Shown piece after piece: positions 1-6,459 of a stretch of 7,156 bases of DNA. Below the pieces are notes generated by a model. That model searched no databases and was not told the origin of the DNA. It saw nothing but the letters and a program-made list of their open reading frames with translations. Numbering within the stretch: the first letter of the stretch is position 1; each line of letters opens with the position of its first letter. Origin of the DNA: an uncultured Clostridia bacterium (GTDB lineage: Bacteria; Bacillota; Clostridia; Oscillospirales; Oscillospiraceae); NCBI GenBank assembly GCA_946060825.1, contig CAMGPO010000062.1, forward strand, positions 1 through 7,156. Direction: 5' to 3'. A program made the translations under genes and the position numbers.

Positions 1-623
<623 letters not shown>

Positions 624-640
624 TTTTCGGCAAGAAAAGA

Positions 641-670
641 GAGGAAACGCTTCGGCGTTTCCTCTTTTTT
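641..670 (+). terminator. Intrinsic terminator of tuf
   Basis: A perfect 10-bp stem (641-650 with 655-664) is closed by a TTCG tetraloop at 651-654 and followed by six Ts at 665-670. A run of As upstream (635-638) can pair with the T tract and lengthen the stem. The UUCG loop and clean U-run make this a textbook rho-independent terminator. It lies 17 bases after the tuf stop and should end the tuf transcript. Its final two Ts also form the first bases of the -35 box of the next gene. Confidence 0.95.
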
Positions 671-697
671 GACATTTTCGCAGTGTCATGGTATGCT
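669..697 (+). promoter_or_regulatory. Sigma-A type promoter for the 726-1439 gene
   Basis: A consensus -35 box TTGACA (669-674) is followed by a 17-base spacer and a -10 box TATGCT (692-697, four of six matches). A TG at 689-690, one base before the -10 box, makes it an extended -10 promoter. Transcription would start near 704, leaving a leader of only about 22 bases before the ATG at 726. The first two bases of the -35 box are the last two Ts of the tuf terminator, so the two signals abut with no spare sequence. Strength and sigma factor are inferred from the motif only. Confidence 0.8.
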
Positions 698-710
698 CAA
701 AGAAACAAGC

Positions 711-716
711 AGGAGG
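711..716 (+). promoter_or_regulatory. Ribosome binding site deciding the start at 726
   Basis: A full AGGAGG lies nine bases before the ATG at 726 and only three bases before the in-frame ATG at 720. The longer spacing is the workable one, so translation most likely begins at 726. The in-frame TTG at 669 is part of the promoter -35 box and would not be in the transcript. Confidence 0.75.
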
Positions 717-725
717 CGAATGACC

Positions 726-1439
726 ATGAAAAAGAATGTTTCAAAGGTTTTATGCCGCTTACTTGCTTTGATTCCGGCATGCTTTGCCGGGCAAATCTTA
801 TTTGAACCGCTATTGCACACCGCGTATCGATATCCGGCTTTTGATCGGGCCTGTGTGTCTGCGGCCGATCTTGTCCGTCTTGTCATTGTGGTTTGTGTCC
901 TGCTTGCCGCGGCAGCTTTGATTTGTGCACTGCTGAAGGGACGCCTGGATCACTCTATGGGAACGGCGCTTCTCCTGGTTGCCTTGCTGACCCCTTTCGG
1001 CGTATTTGCATCCATACTGTCCACGAACATTCATGAAAGCGCCGTCTATTCCCATACGGAGGATCTTTCAGATTATGGACAGTGGGACGCAGGCGTATCT
1101 GATTTTGAGGGGATGGAAGTTCTGCCGGCACGGGAAATGGTCTCCGATGGTGCGCTTTCCTATGTTTATGACGAGGATACGCAGGGGAAAACAAGGCGGT
1201 GCGAAATCAAGCTGACGCTGTTTCTGAATCCGGAGGATTATGCGGCCGAGATTGAGCGGCTGGATGTATTGGAGATTGCAGGCGCAGTGAAAGCAGCAGA
1301 GAGCGCAACCCTGTCTTTTACCTATGACTGCGCCACCTGTTTGTGGCAGGCTGCTGTCGTGCAGTTTGATGCGGAGACGCGGTGTGTTACCTATCAAGTC
1401 AGCGGGTTCCCTTACTTTCCACCCGGAACAATTGCATAA
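726..1439 (+). CDS. Unrecognised three-helix membrane protein with extracytoplasmic domain
   Basis: I do not recognise the family. The 237-residue product starts MKKNVSK and has three hydrophobic segments at about residues 10-32, 44-70 and 79-99. A predicted globular domain of about 135 residues follows. Positive residues at the N-terminus and in the short loop KGR (71-73) put both on the cytoplasmic side, so the C-terminal domain should lie outside the membrane. That domain is acidic at first (residues 104-150), then carries a strand-like stretch RRCEIKLTLFLNP and an isolated pair of cysteines (DCATC, 202-205). It has its own promoter and a strong AGGAGG site. Its GC is low compared with the genes after 1542: counting single 60-base lines gives 38% at 721-780 and 55% at 1201-1260, against 75% at 3001-3060 in recD2. 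It also uses many TTT, TTG and CTT codons. This fits a recently acquired or weakly constrained accessory gene, but function is unknown. Confidence 0.8.
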   Translation: MKKNVSKVLCRLLALIPACFAGQILFEPLLHTAYRYPAFDRACVSAADLVRLVIVVCVLLAAAALICALLKGRLDHSMGTALLLVALLTPFGVFASILSTNIHESAVYSHTEDLSDYGQWDAGVSDFEGMEVLPAREMVSDGALSYVYDEDTQGKTRRCEIKLTLFLNPEDYAAEIERLDVLEIAGAVKAAESATLSFTYDCATCLWQAAVVQFDAETRCVTYQVSGFPYFPPGTIA

Positions 1440-1457
1440 TCAACCTTGGATTTTGCC

Positions 1458-1486
1458 TTTTCAGAATCGGAGTTTTGTAGTACAAT
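1458..1486 (+). promoter_or_regulatory. Candidate promoter for the 1542-5760 gene run
   Basis: TTTTCA at 1458-1463 (four of six matches to the -35 consensus), a 17-base spacer and TACAAT at 1481-1486 (five of six matches to the -10 consensus) would start transcription near 1493. It sits in the AT-rich 100-base gap before the first gene of the packed run, where a promoter is expected. There is no clear terminator for the preceding gene, so read-through from 704 could also feed the run. Confidence 0.55.
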
Positions 1487-1505
1487 GACAGAGTAACGTT
1501 TCCGA

Positions 1506-1535
1506 CCCTCCGGCCATAAAATGGGATAAGGAGGG
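1506..1535 (+). promoter_or_regulatory. Leader hairpin that could mask the ribosome binding site
   Basis: CCCTCC at 1506-1511 is perfectly complementary to GGAGGG at 1530-1535, which overlaps the Shine-Dalgarno sequence of the gene at 1542. Between them CCAT (1514-1517) can pair with ATGG (1521-1524), giving a two-step hairpin. If formed, it would hide the ribosome binding site. The pairing is visible in the sequence; a regulatory role is inference, since strong SD sites often find chance pyrimidine partners. Confidence 0.4.
1528..1534 (+). promoter_or_regulatory. Strong ribosome binding site for the 1542 gene
   Basis: AAGGAGG ends seven bases before the ATG at 1542, which is ideal spacing and supports both the start and the reality of this short gene. 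Confidence 0.8.
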
Positions 1536-1541
1536 GACGCT

Positions 1542-1886
1542 ATGGTGGAAACGGTGATCCTGTCGGTTCTGGCGGCCATGGGGATCGTGCTGATCGTATG
1601 GTGCATCTCCGGGGCCCTGCTGCTGCCCGCTGGCGGGCGGGGCTACAGCGTGCTGTTTGCTGACGGCAGCGAGGTCTCCCGGCGGCAGATCCGGGCCTAC
1701 CTCTATCTGCTACGCAGTGGCCTGAGCCGTCTGCCGCTGATGGTGGTGGACTGCGGCCTCAGCGAGGGCGAGCTTCGCGCCCTGCGGGCTGCGGAGGCGG
1801 AGAGCAGCGAGCTGCGGGTTTTCACGCCCCGGGAGTGGGAAGAATACAGAGAGACGGAGAGAGAAGCGCGTGTATTTGGAGCATGA
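1542..1886 (+). CDS. Small single-helix membrane protein upstream of recD2
   Basis: The product is 114 residues and I do not recognise a named family. Residues 5-29 form one hydrophobic helix. The N-terminus is short and uncharged to acidic (MVET), while basic residues follow the helix (RR at 47-48), so an N-out, C-in anchor is the likelier topology. The remaining 80 or so residues look soluble: a patch LPLMVVDCGLSEGELRALR (65-83) reads like a strand-turn-helix, and the tail is highly charged and purine-rich in DNA. The ideal AAGGAGG site and the candidate promoter support expression. Its last 17 bases overlap the start of recD2 in another frame, so the two genes are probably cotranscribed and perhaps translationally linked. 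GC and codon use match recD2 rather than the preceding gene. Confidence 0.75.
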   Translation: MVETVILSVLAAMGIVLIVWCISGALLLPAGGRGYSVLFADGSEVSRRQIRAYLYLLRSGLSRLPLMVVDCGLSEGELRALRAAEAESSELRVFTPREWEEYRETEREARVFGA

Positions 1887-4080
1887 GGAGATTCTGCGGG
1901 GCACGGTGAGCGCCATCGTATTTCAGAACGCGGAGAACGGCTATACGGTCCTGCGCCTGCGCTGCGAGGACGGGGAGTTGGTCACGGTCGTGGGGATTAT
2001 CCCGATGACGGTGGCCGGCGAACGGCTGCTGGTCACGGGGCGGTGGAACAACCACCCCTCCCATGGCCGCCAGTTCGAGGCCGAATTCCTCGAGCGTCTG
2101 ATGCCGGAGACGGAATATGAGATTCTGACCTATCTGTCCTCCCGGGCCCTCAAGGGCGTCGGCCCCCGGACGGCGGAGCGGATTGTAGAGGCGTTCGGCC
2201 GCAAGTCTCTCGACGTGCTGGAGCAGGAGCCGGAGCGGCTGGCGGAGCTGCCGGGCATCTCCCAGAAAAAGGCGCTGGAGATTGGCGAGGCCTTCCGCCA
2301 GCAGATCGGTATCCGCCGCCTGATGGAATTTCTGACGGCCCACGGCCTGCCGGCGGAGCTGTCCATGCGGCTCTACCGGATCTACGGCCCGGAGGCGGAG
2401 AACGCCCTGCGGGAGAATCCCTATCTGCTGGCCGATCCGGTCTTTGGGGCGGATTTCACGGCTGTGGATCAGTTTGCTCTGGAACTGGGACTGGAGGGGG
2501 ACGACCCCCGCCGGGTGGAGTCCGGTGTCCTCTTTGAACTGACCCACAATCTGAATAATGGCCATGCCTTCCTGCCGCAAGACAAGCTGCGGACTGCTAC
2601 GGCTCAGCTTCTCGACCTCGGCGGCGACGAGGTCGGCGAGGCCATGGACCGCCTGACGGAATCCGGCCGCATGGAGACGGACACCGTCGCCGGGCTGGAG
2701 GCCTGCTACCTGCCTGCCCTCTACGAGGCCGAGACCTACACGGCGGAGCGGCTCCTCCGGATGGCCGCCGCTGAAGAGACACCGCCCCGGAACCTGGACA
2801 GCCTGCTGCGGCAGGTGCAGGAGCGGCAGGGCATCGTCTATGCCGACGCCCAGAAAAACGCCATCCTGCAGGCGGTGCTTCACCGGGTGCTAATCGTCAC
2901 CGGCGGCCCCGGTACCGGCAAAACCACGACCCTCGGCGGAATTCTGCAGCTCTTTGACCTGATGGGCCTCAAGACGCAGCTCGCCGCCCCCACGGGGCGG
3001 GCGGCCAAGCGGCTGAGCGAGCTGACGGGCCGGGAGGCGGCCACGATCCACCGGATGCTGGAGGTGCAGTTCAGCGAAGAGACCGGCGAGATGGCCTTTG
3101 TCCACGACGAGGACGAGCCGCTGAAGGTCGACGCCATGATCGTGGACGAAGTCTCCATGGTGGACATCCTGCTGATGCAGTCCCTCCTGCGGGCCTTGCC
3201 GGAGGGCTGCCGCCTGATTCTCGTAGGCGACCCTGACCAGCTTCCCTCGGTCGGACCGGGGAACCTGTTCTCCGATCTGATCCGGAGCGGCCGTATCGCG
3301 GCCGTCCGCCTGACAGAGATTTTCCGCCAGGCCCGGGAGAGCCTGATCGTCATGAACGCCCACGCCGTCAACCGCGGCGAGCTGCCGGTGCTGAATGTGA
3401 AAAACAAGGACTTTTTCTTTCTGCGGCGGACAGATCCGGCCAAAGCTGTGGAAACTATCCGGGATCTATGCTGCCGCCGCCTGCCGGAGAATATGGGCAT
3501 CCCCGCCGACGAGATTCAGGTGCTCAGCCCCACGCGGCGGTATGAGACCGGCACGAAGCAGCTCAATCAGGTGCTGCAAAAGGCCCTGAATCCGCCCGCG
3601 ATCGGAAAAAAAGAGAAGGGATTCGGTGATTTTTCCTTCCGCGAGGGCGATCGGGTAATGCAAATCCGAAATAACTATGATATAATATGGAAACGGGTCA
3701 ACGGGCTTGGGGCCGGAACCGGCATTTTCAACGGCGACATCGGCCGCATCACCGCCCTTGACTTTTCACAGGAGACTGCTACAATCGTCTTTGACGATCG
3801 GGAGGCGGTCTACGGCTTCGATATGCTATCCGAACTGGAGCCGGCCTATGCCATGACGGTCCACAAGAGCCAGGGCAGCGAATACCGGGCCGTGGTTCTG
3901 GCGGCCCTGCAGGGCTCGCCCTATCTGCTGACCAGGAGCATTCTCTATACGGCTATCACCAGGGCCAGAGAGTTGCTGGTCGTGGTCGGGGACGAGAACA
4001 CCCTGGCCTACATGACCCGGAACAACCGGCAGTCCCGGCGCTACAGCGGCCTGAAGCTGCGGCTGGAGCAGATGCCATGA
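1870..4080 (+). CDS. recD2: RecD2-type ATP-dependent 5'-3' DNA helicase (SF1B)
   Basis: RecD2 (YrrC in Bacillus) unwinds DNA in the 5'-3' direction and acts in repair and replication-fork maintenance without RecBC. The 736-residue product has the expected order. An N-terminal OB-like region begins LRGTVSAIVF. Helix-hairpin-helix elements lie near residues 88-110 (LKGVGPRTAERIV) and 124-142 (LAELPGISQKKA). The helicase core follows: Walker A GGPGTGKTTT (345-354), motif Ia APTGRAAKRL (373-382), Walker B VDEVSMVD (425-432), motif III GDPDQLPSVGPG (453-464), motif IV around TEIFRQ (482-487), MTVHKSQGSEY (662-672) and YTAITRAR (693-700). Nothing essential is missing and the length is normal. The GTG start follows a weak GGAG (1856-1859), and the protein start matches the family. 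It overlaps the upstream gene by 17 bases and comF by four. Codons ATA-ATA at 3679-3684 are unusual for this GC-rich gene. Confidence 0.96.
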   Translation: MYLEHEEILRGTVSAIVFQNAENGYTVLRLRCEDGELVTVVGIIPMTVAGERLLVTGRWNNHPSHGRQFEAEFLERLMPETEYEILTYLSSRALKGVGPRTAERIVEAFGRKSLDVLEQEPERLAELPGISQKKALEIGEAFRQQIGIRRLMEFLTAHGLPAELSMRLYRIYGPEAENALRENPYLLADPVFGADFTAVDQFALELGLEGDDPRRVESGVLFELTHNLNNGHAFLPQDKLRTATAQLLDLGGDEVGEAMDRLTESGRMETDTVAGLEACYLPALYEAETYTAERLLRMAAAEETPPRNLDSLLRQVQERQGIVYADAQKNAILQAVLHRVLIVTGGPGTGKTTTLGGILQLFDLMGLKTQLAAPTGRAAKRLSELTGREAATIHRMLEVQFSEETGEMAFVHDEDEPLKVDAMIVDEVSMVDILLMQSLLRALPEGCRLILVGDPDQLPSVGPGNLFSDLIRSGRIAAVRLTEIFRQARESLIVMNAHAVNRGELPVLNVKNKDFFFLRRTDPAKAVETIRDLCCRRLPENMGIPADEIQVLSPTRRYETGTKQLNQVLQKALNPPAIGKKEKGFGDFSFREGDRVMQIRNNYDIIWKRVNGLGAGTGIFNGDIGRITALDFSQETATIVFDDREAVYGFDMLSELEPAYAMTVHKSQGSEYRAVVLAALQGSPYLLTRSILYTAITRARELLVVVGDENTLAYMTRNNRQSRRYSGLKLRLEQMP
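3678..3686 (+). promoter_or_regulatory. Possible internal extended -10 promoter within recD2
   Basis: TG-A-TATAAT is a perfect extended -10 element (TATAAT at 3681-3686) inside very GC-rich coding sequence. The best -35 at 17 bases is ATGCAA (3658-3663), only three of six matches, which extended -10 promoters can tolerate. The encoded residues belong to the NNYDI region that RecD2 proteins conserve, so part of the AT-richness is explained by coding, but the ATA codons are not required. Transcription from about 3693 would cover comF and mreB. Confidence 0.35.
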
Positions 4081-4724
4081 TCCGGGACTGGCTGCTCGAT
4101 CTGTTTTTCCCGCCGAAGTGTATCTTCTGCGGGCGGCTTCTCCGGGAGGGAGAGCGGGCATACTGCCCCGACTGCCGGGATAACCTGCCGGAGCGGGACT
4201 GGAAGCGGCCCGTGCGGCATACCGGCGGCTGCGTCGCCCCGCTGCGCTATGAGGGCGTGGTGCGGGACGCCATTCTCCGCTATAAATTCGGCGGCAGGCC
4301 TCACTATGCGGTGGTATTCGGCCCCATGATCGCGGCGAAGCTGGGAGATTGCTCCGCCGAACTGGTGACCTGGGTGCCCGTGAGCCGGGGCAGGAAGTTT
4401 GGCCGCGGCTATGACCAGGCCCAGCTTCTGGCCGAGGAGACAGCAAAGGCACTGCATCTGCCCTGCGTGCGGACGCTGCAAAAGCGGTACCGGCCGAAAC
4501 AGTCCCGGATGCGGGACCGGGCAGCCCGGCAGGCCAATATTGCCGGCGCATTCCGGGTGGTGAATCCGGAAGCCGTGCGGGACAGGCATATTTTACTGAT
4601 TGACGATATTTGTACAACCGGCGCGACCCTCTCGGAGGCCGCTCTGACTCTGCGTACTGCCGGTGCGGCGGAGGTCAGCGGCGCCGTGCTGGCCATGGCC
4701 GGGGAAACCAGAAACAGCAGGTGA
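4077..4724 (+). CDS. comF: ComF family protein (zinc-finger plus phosphoribosyltransferase-like domain)
   Basis: The 215-residue product is a complete ComFC/GntX-type protein. Members are linked to DNA uptake in naturally competent bacteria, acting on the cytoplasmic side, but they are also widespread in species not known to be competent. A four-cysteine zinc-binding element (C15, C18, C30, C33; two CxxC pairs) starts the protein. YKFGGR (69-74), PVSRGRKFGRGYDQAQLLA (101-119) and the RxKQS-like RPKQSRMRDR (139-148) follow. The PRPP-loop signature ILLIDDICTTGATL lies at 172-185. The start is fixed by the ATGA overlap with the recD2 stop and a GGAG at 4065-4068, eight bases upstream, implying translational coupling. 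No comFA or other competence genes lie in the window, so a competence role is not shown here. The four-base gap to the next start continues the operon. Confidence 0.93.
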   Translation: MIRDWLLDLFFPPKCIFCGRLLREGERAYCPDCRDNLPERDWKRPVRHTGGCVAPLRYEGVVRDAILRYKFGGRPHYAVVFGPMIAAKLGDCSAELVTWVPVSRGRKFGRGYDQAQLLAEETAKALHLPCVRTLQKRYRPKQSRMRDRAARQANIAGAFRVVNPEAVRDRHILLIDDICTTGATLSEAALTLRTAGAAEVSGAVLAMAGETRNSR

Positions 4725-4728
4725 AGCT

Positions 4729-5760
4729 ATGTTAAAACTTTCAAGAGATCTCGGAATCGACCTGGGCACCTCCAATGTCGTGGTCTATGCGGAGGGCAAA
4801 GGCATCGTGCTGCGGGAACCCGCCGTCGTGGCGGTGGACAAGACCAGCGGCCGTGTGCTGCAGGTCGGTGCGGCGGCCAGAAATATGATGGGCCGAACCC
4901 CCGGCAACGTGGTGGCTGTCCATCCCCTCAAGGCCGGCGTCATCTCCGACTATGACCTGACACAGAAGATGATGGCGGAATTCCTGAAAAAGGTCATCCG
5001 CTTTTCCTTCATCAAGCCCCGCGTCATCGTCAGCGTCCCCAGCGGCATCTCGGAGGTCGAGGAACGCGCCGTCATTCAGGCCATGATGGAGGCGGGCGCC
5101 CGCCGCGTCTACCTGATCGAGGCTCCGCTGGCTGCCGGTCTCGGCGCCCAGCTGGACATCGACGGCGCCAACGGCCACATGGTCATCGACATCGGCGGCG
5201 GCGCCACCGACATCGCCGTCCTCAGCATGAACGGCGTGGCCGAGTCCTCCTCGGTCAAGGTCGCCGGCGACGCCTTTGACGACGCCATCGTCCGGTATGT
5301 CCGCAAGCAGTTCGGCGTCGCCATCGGCATCAACACCGCCGAGGAGATCAAGATGACCATCGGCTGCGTGTTCCCCCGGGACGAGTCCTACGTCATGCAG
5401 ATCAAGGGCCGCGACGTCAAGACCGGCCTGGCCAAGGAGATCATGATTCAGGCCAACGACGCCATGGAGGCCATGTTCCCGACGGCGAAGCTGATCGCGG
5501 AAGAGGTGCTGGCGGTGCTGGAGCGGACGTCTCCGGAGCTGATCGCTGACGTGTCCGGCAACGGCATCGTGCTGACCGGCGGCGGAAGCCAGATCTGGGG
5601 CATGGACCGGCTGCTGGCCGAGGTGACGAAGATGCCCTGCGTTGTGGCCGACGACGCCGACTCCTGCGTGGCCTACGGCTGCGGCAGGAGCCTTGGCTGG
5701 ATCCGGCAGATGCAGGAGGGTACCATCAACATCGCCCGGAAAAAGCTGCTCAAGGATTGA
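4729..5760 (+). CDS. mreB: MreB-family rod-shape-determining actin homologue
   Basis: MreB forms membrane-bound ATP-dependent filaments that guide side-wall peptidoglycan synthesis. The 343-residue length is typical. Phosphate-1 motif DLGTSN lies at 11-16, phosphate-2 DIGGGATD at 154-161 and the adenosine motif GIVLTGGGSQIWGMDRLL at 279-296. The EAPLAAGLGA stretch, whose first residue (E131) aligns with the catalytic glutamate region, is at 131-140. The ATG at 4729 is chosen because AGGTGA (4719-4724) precedes it by four bases and SRDLGIDLGTSN then falls at the family's usual N-terminal position; a longer in-frame opening to 4663 lies inside comF. Some normally conserved spots differ: GINTAEEIK (200-208) where MreB usually has GERTAE, and CVAYGCG where CVALGTG is usual. 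It may therefore be an MreB/Mbl paralogue rather than the main mreB. No mreC or mreD follows, unlike the classic operon. C-ending codons in the middle suggest good expression. Confidence 0.92.
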   Translation: MLKLSRDLGIDLGTSNVVVYAEGKGIVLREPAVVAVDKTSGRVLQVGAAARNMMGRTPGNVVAVHPLKAGVISDYDLTQKMMAEFLKKVIRFSFIKPRVIVSVPSGISEVEERAVIQAMMEAGARRVYLIEAPLAAGLGAQLDIDGANGHMVIDIGGGATDIAVLSMNGVAESSSVKVAGDAFDDAIVRYVRKQFGVAIGINTAEEIKMTIGCVFPRDESYVMQIKGRDVKTGLAKEIMIQANDAMEAMFPTAKLIAEEVLAVLERTSPELIADVSGNGIVLTGGGSQIWGMDRLLAEVTKMPCVVADDADSCVAYGCGRSLGWIRQMQEGTINIARKKLLKD

Positions 5761-5766
5761 TGCTTC

Positions 5767-5800
5767 GGAGCCTGTCCGTCATGGCGGACGGGCTCCTTTT
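5767..5800 (+). terminator. Hairpin terminator or attenuator after mreB
   Basis: A 12-bp stem (5767-5778 with 5785-5796, one G-T pair) encloses a six-base loop and is followed by only four Ts (5797-5800). It begins six bases after the mreB stop. The stem is strong but the T-tract is short, so termination may be partial. That would allow some transcripts to continue into the gene at 5816, for which no separate promoter is visible. Confidence 0.7.
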
Positions 5801-5815
5801 GCATGGAGAACGGTT

Positions 5816-6442
5816 ATGGTTGCAATTTACTGGATGGAGGCCGGACTTCTGAAGGACACGGCGCTGTATGAACGGCTGCTTGCCGCCTGTTCCCAGGAGC
5901 GGCGCAGCATATTGGAGGGCCTGCGGAATGGGGCAGATCGGCGGGAGAGCCTGGCGGCGGGCTGCCTGCTGGATCAGGCTCTGAAGCCCTTTGACCTGCG
6001 AGAACGGGAGACGGTTTACGGCTGCATTGGGGCCGGGAAGCCGGCGTTCCGGGATCGCCCGGAGCTGCACTTCAGCCTCAGCCATGGCGGCGGACTCGCG
6101 GCCTGCGCGGTGGCTGACCGGCCTGTCGGCGTGGACGTAGAGGGGCCGCGTTCCGTCAGTGAGGCTTTGCTCCGGCGGTATTTTACGGCGGAAGAGCGGG
6201 AGGCGGCGGAGCCGCTGCGGCTCTGGACGCTTAAGGAGAGCTGCTGCAAGATGACCGGCCGGGGCCTTGCGGCCCTGCCGGAGATTTCCCTTGCCTTCGG
6301 CGCGTCGGTGACGGCCATGGGCCTGAACGCGGCCTTCTGGGAGACGCGGCTGCCCGGCGGTCACTATCTGGCCCTATGCCGGGAGGGCGCGGAGCCGATC
6401 TCGCCCGAAATCCATGAAATCAGCCGGAGCGATCTATGGTGA
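5816..6442 (+). CDS. 4'-phosphopantetheinyl transferase, Sfp/AcpT superfamily
   Basis: This enzyme moves the 4'-phosphopantetheine arm of coenzyme A onto a conserved serine of acyl or peptidyl carrier proteins, with Mg2+. The 208-residue product shows the Sfp-type layout of two similar halves. Motifs are GKPAF (74-78), FSLSH (86-90), VGVDVEG (104-110, with metal-binding D107 and E109) and WTLKESCCKMTGRGL (137-151, the WxxKE signature). The length is close to Sfp, not to the roughly 120-residue AcpS. The start at 5816 has GGAG at 5805-5808 seven bases upstream; the frame stays open upstream, but that part overlaps mreB and the hairpin. No carrier-protein, NRPS or PKS gene is in view, so the target could be fatty-acid ACP or something distant. 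The last seven codons and the stop lie in a 13-bp inverted repeat. Confidence 0.93.
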   Translation: MVAIYWMEAGLLKDTALYERLLAACSQERRSILEGLRNGADRRESLAAGCLLDQALKPFDLRERETVYGCIGAGKPAFRDRPELHFSLSHGGGLAACAVADRPVGVDVEGPRSVSEALLRRYFTAEEREAAEPLRLWTLKESCCKMTGRGLAALPEISLAFGASVTAMGLNAAFWETRLPGGHYLALCREGAEPISPEIHEISRSDLW

Positions 6443-6459
6443 TCGCTCCGGCTTTCGTT
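6422..6459. terminator. Bidirectional terminator between convergent genes
   Basis: A perfect 13-bp inverted repeat (6422-6434 with 6441-6453) has a six-base loop (6435-6440). On the plus strand TTTCGTT follows; on the minus strand the downstream sequence is also T-rich (ATTTCATGGATTT). The TGA stop of the transferase is at 6440-6442, so the stem includes the final coding triplets. The minus-strand gene stops at 6458, just beyond the other arm. The position fits a shared terminator for both genes. Confidence 0.82.

Noticed and set aside
669..725. Upstream starts (TTG at 669, ATG at 693, ATG at 720) for the membrane protein
   Set aside because: TTG 669 is the -35 box and ATG 693 lies in the -10 box, both before the likely transcript start. 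ATG 720 is only three bases from the AGGAGG; ATG 726 is better spaced.
1453..1486. TTGCCT (1453-1458) as -35 partner of TACAAT
   Set aside because: The spacer would be 22 bases, too long; TTTTCA at 1458-1463 gives 17.
1822..2883. Long minus-strand open frame opposite recD2
   Set aside because: It lies wholly opposite a certain helicase gene in GC-rich DNA, where stop codons are rare; its product is low-complexity, rich in R, Q, H and L, with no family motif.
3826..4617. Minus-strand open frame opposite the recD2 end and comF
   Set aside because: Shadow of two well-supported plus-strand genes; the product is Arg/Pro/Ser-rich with no recognisable domain.
4588..4618. AT-rich patch with TTGACG and TACAAC in comF as a promoter for mreB
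   Set aside because: The boxes are not in usable order or spacing, and the bases encode the conserved PRPP-loop residues LIDDICTTG.
4663..4728. 22-residue N-terminal extension of MreB
   Set aside because: It overlaps comF, is not MreB-like, and the start at 4729 places the phosphate-1 motif at the normal position with an SD just upstream.
5642..5815. 58-residue N-terminal extension of the phosphopantetheinyl transferase
   Set aside because: It is a frame shadow of the mreB 3' end and the intergenic hairpin; GGAG plus ATG at 5816 gives a normal-length enzyme.
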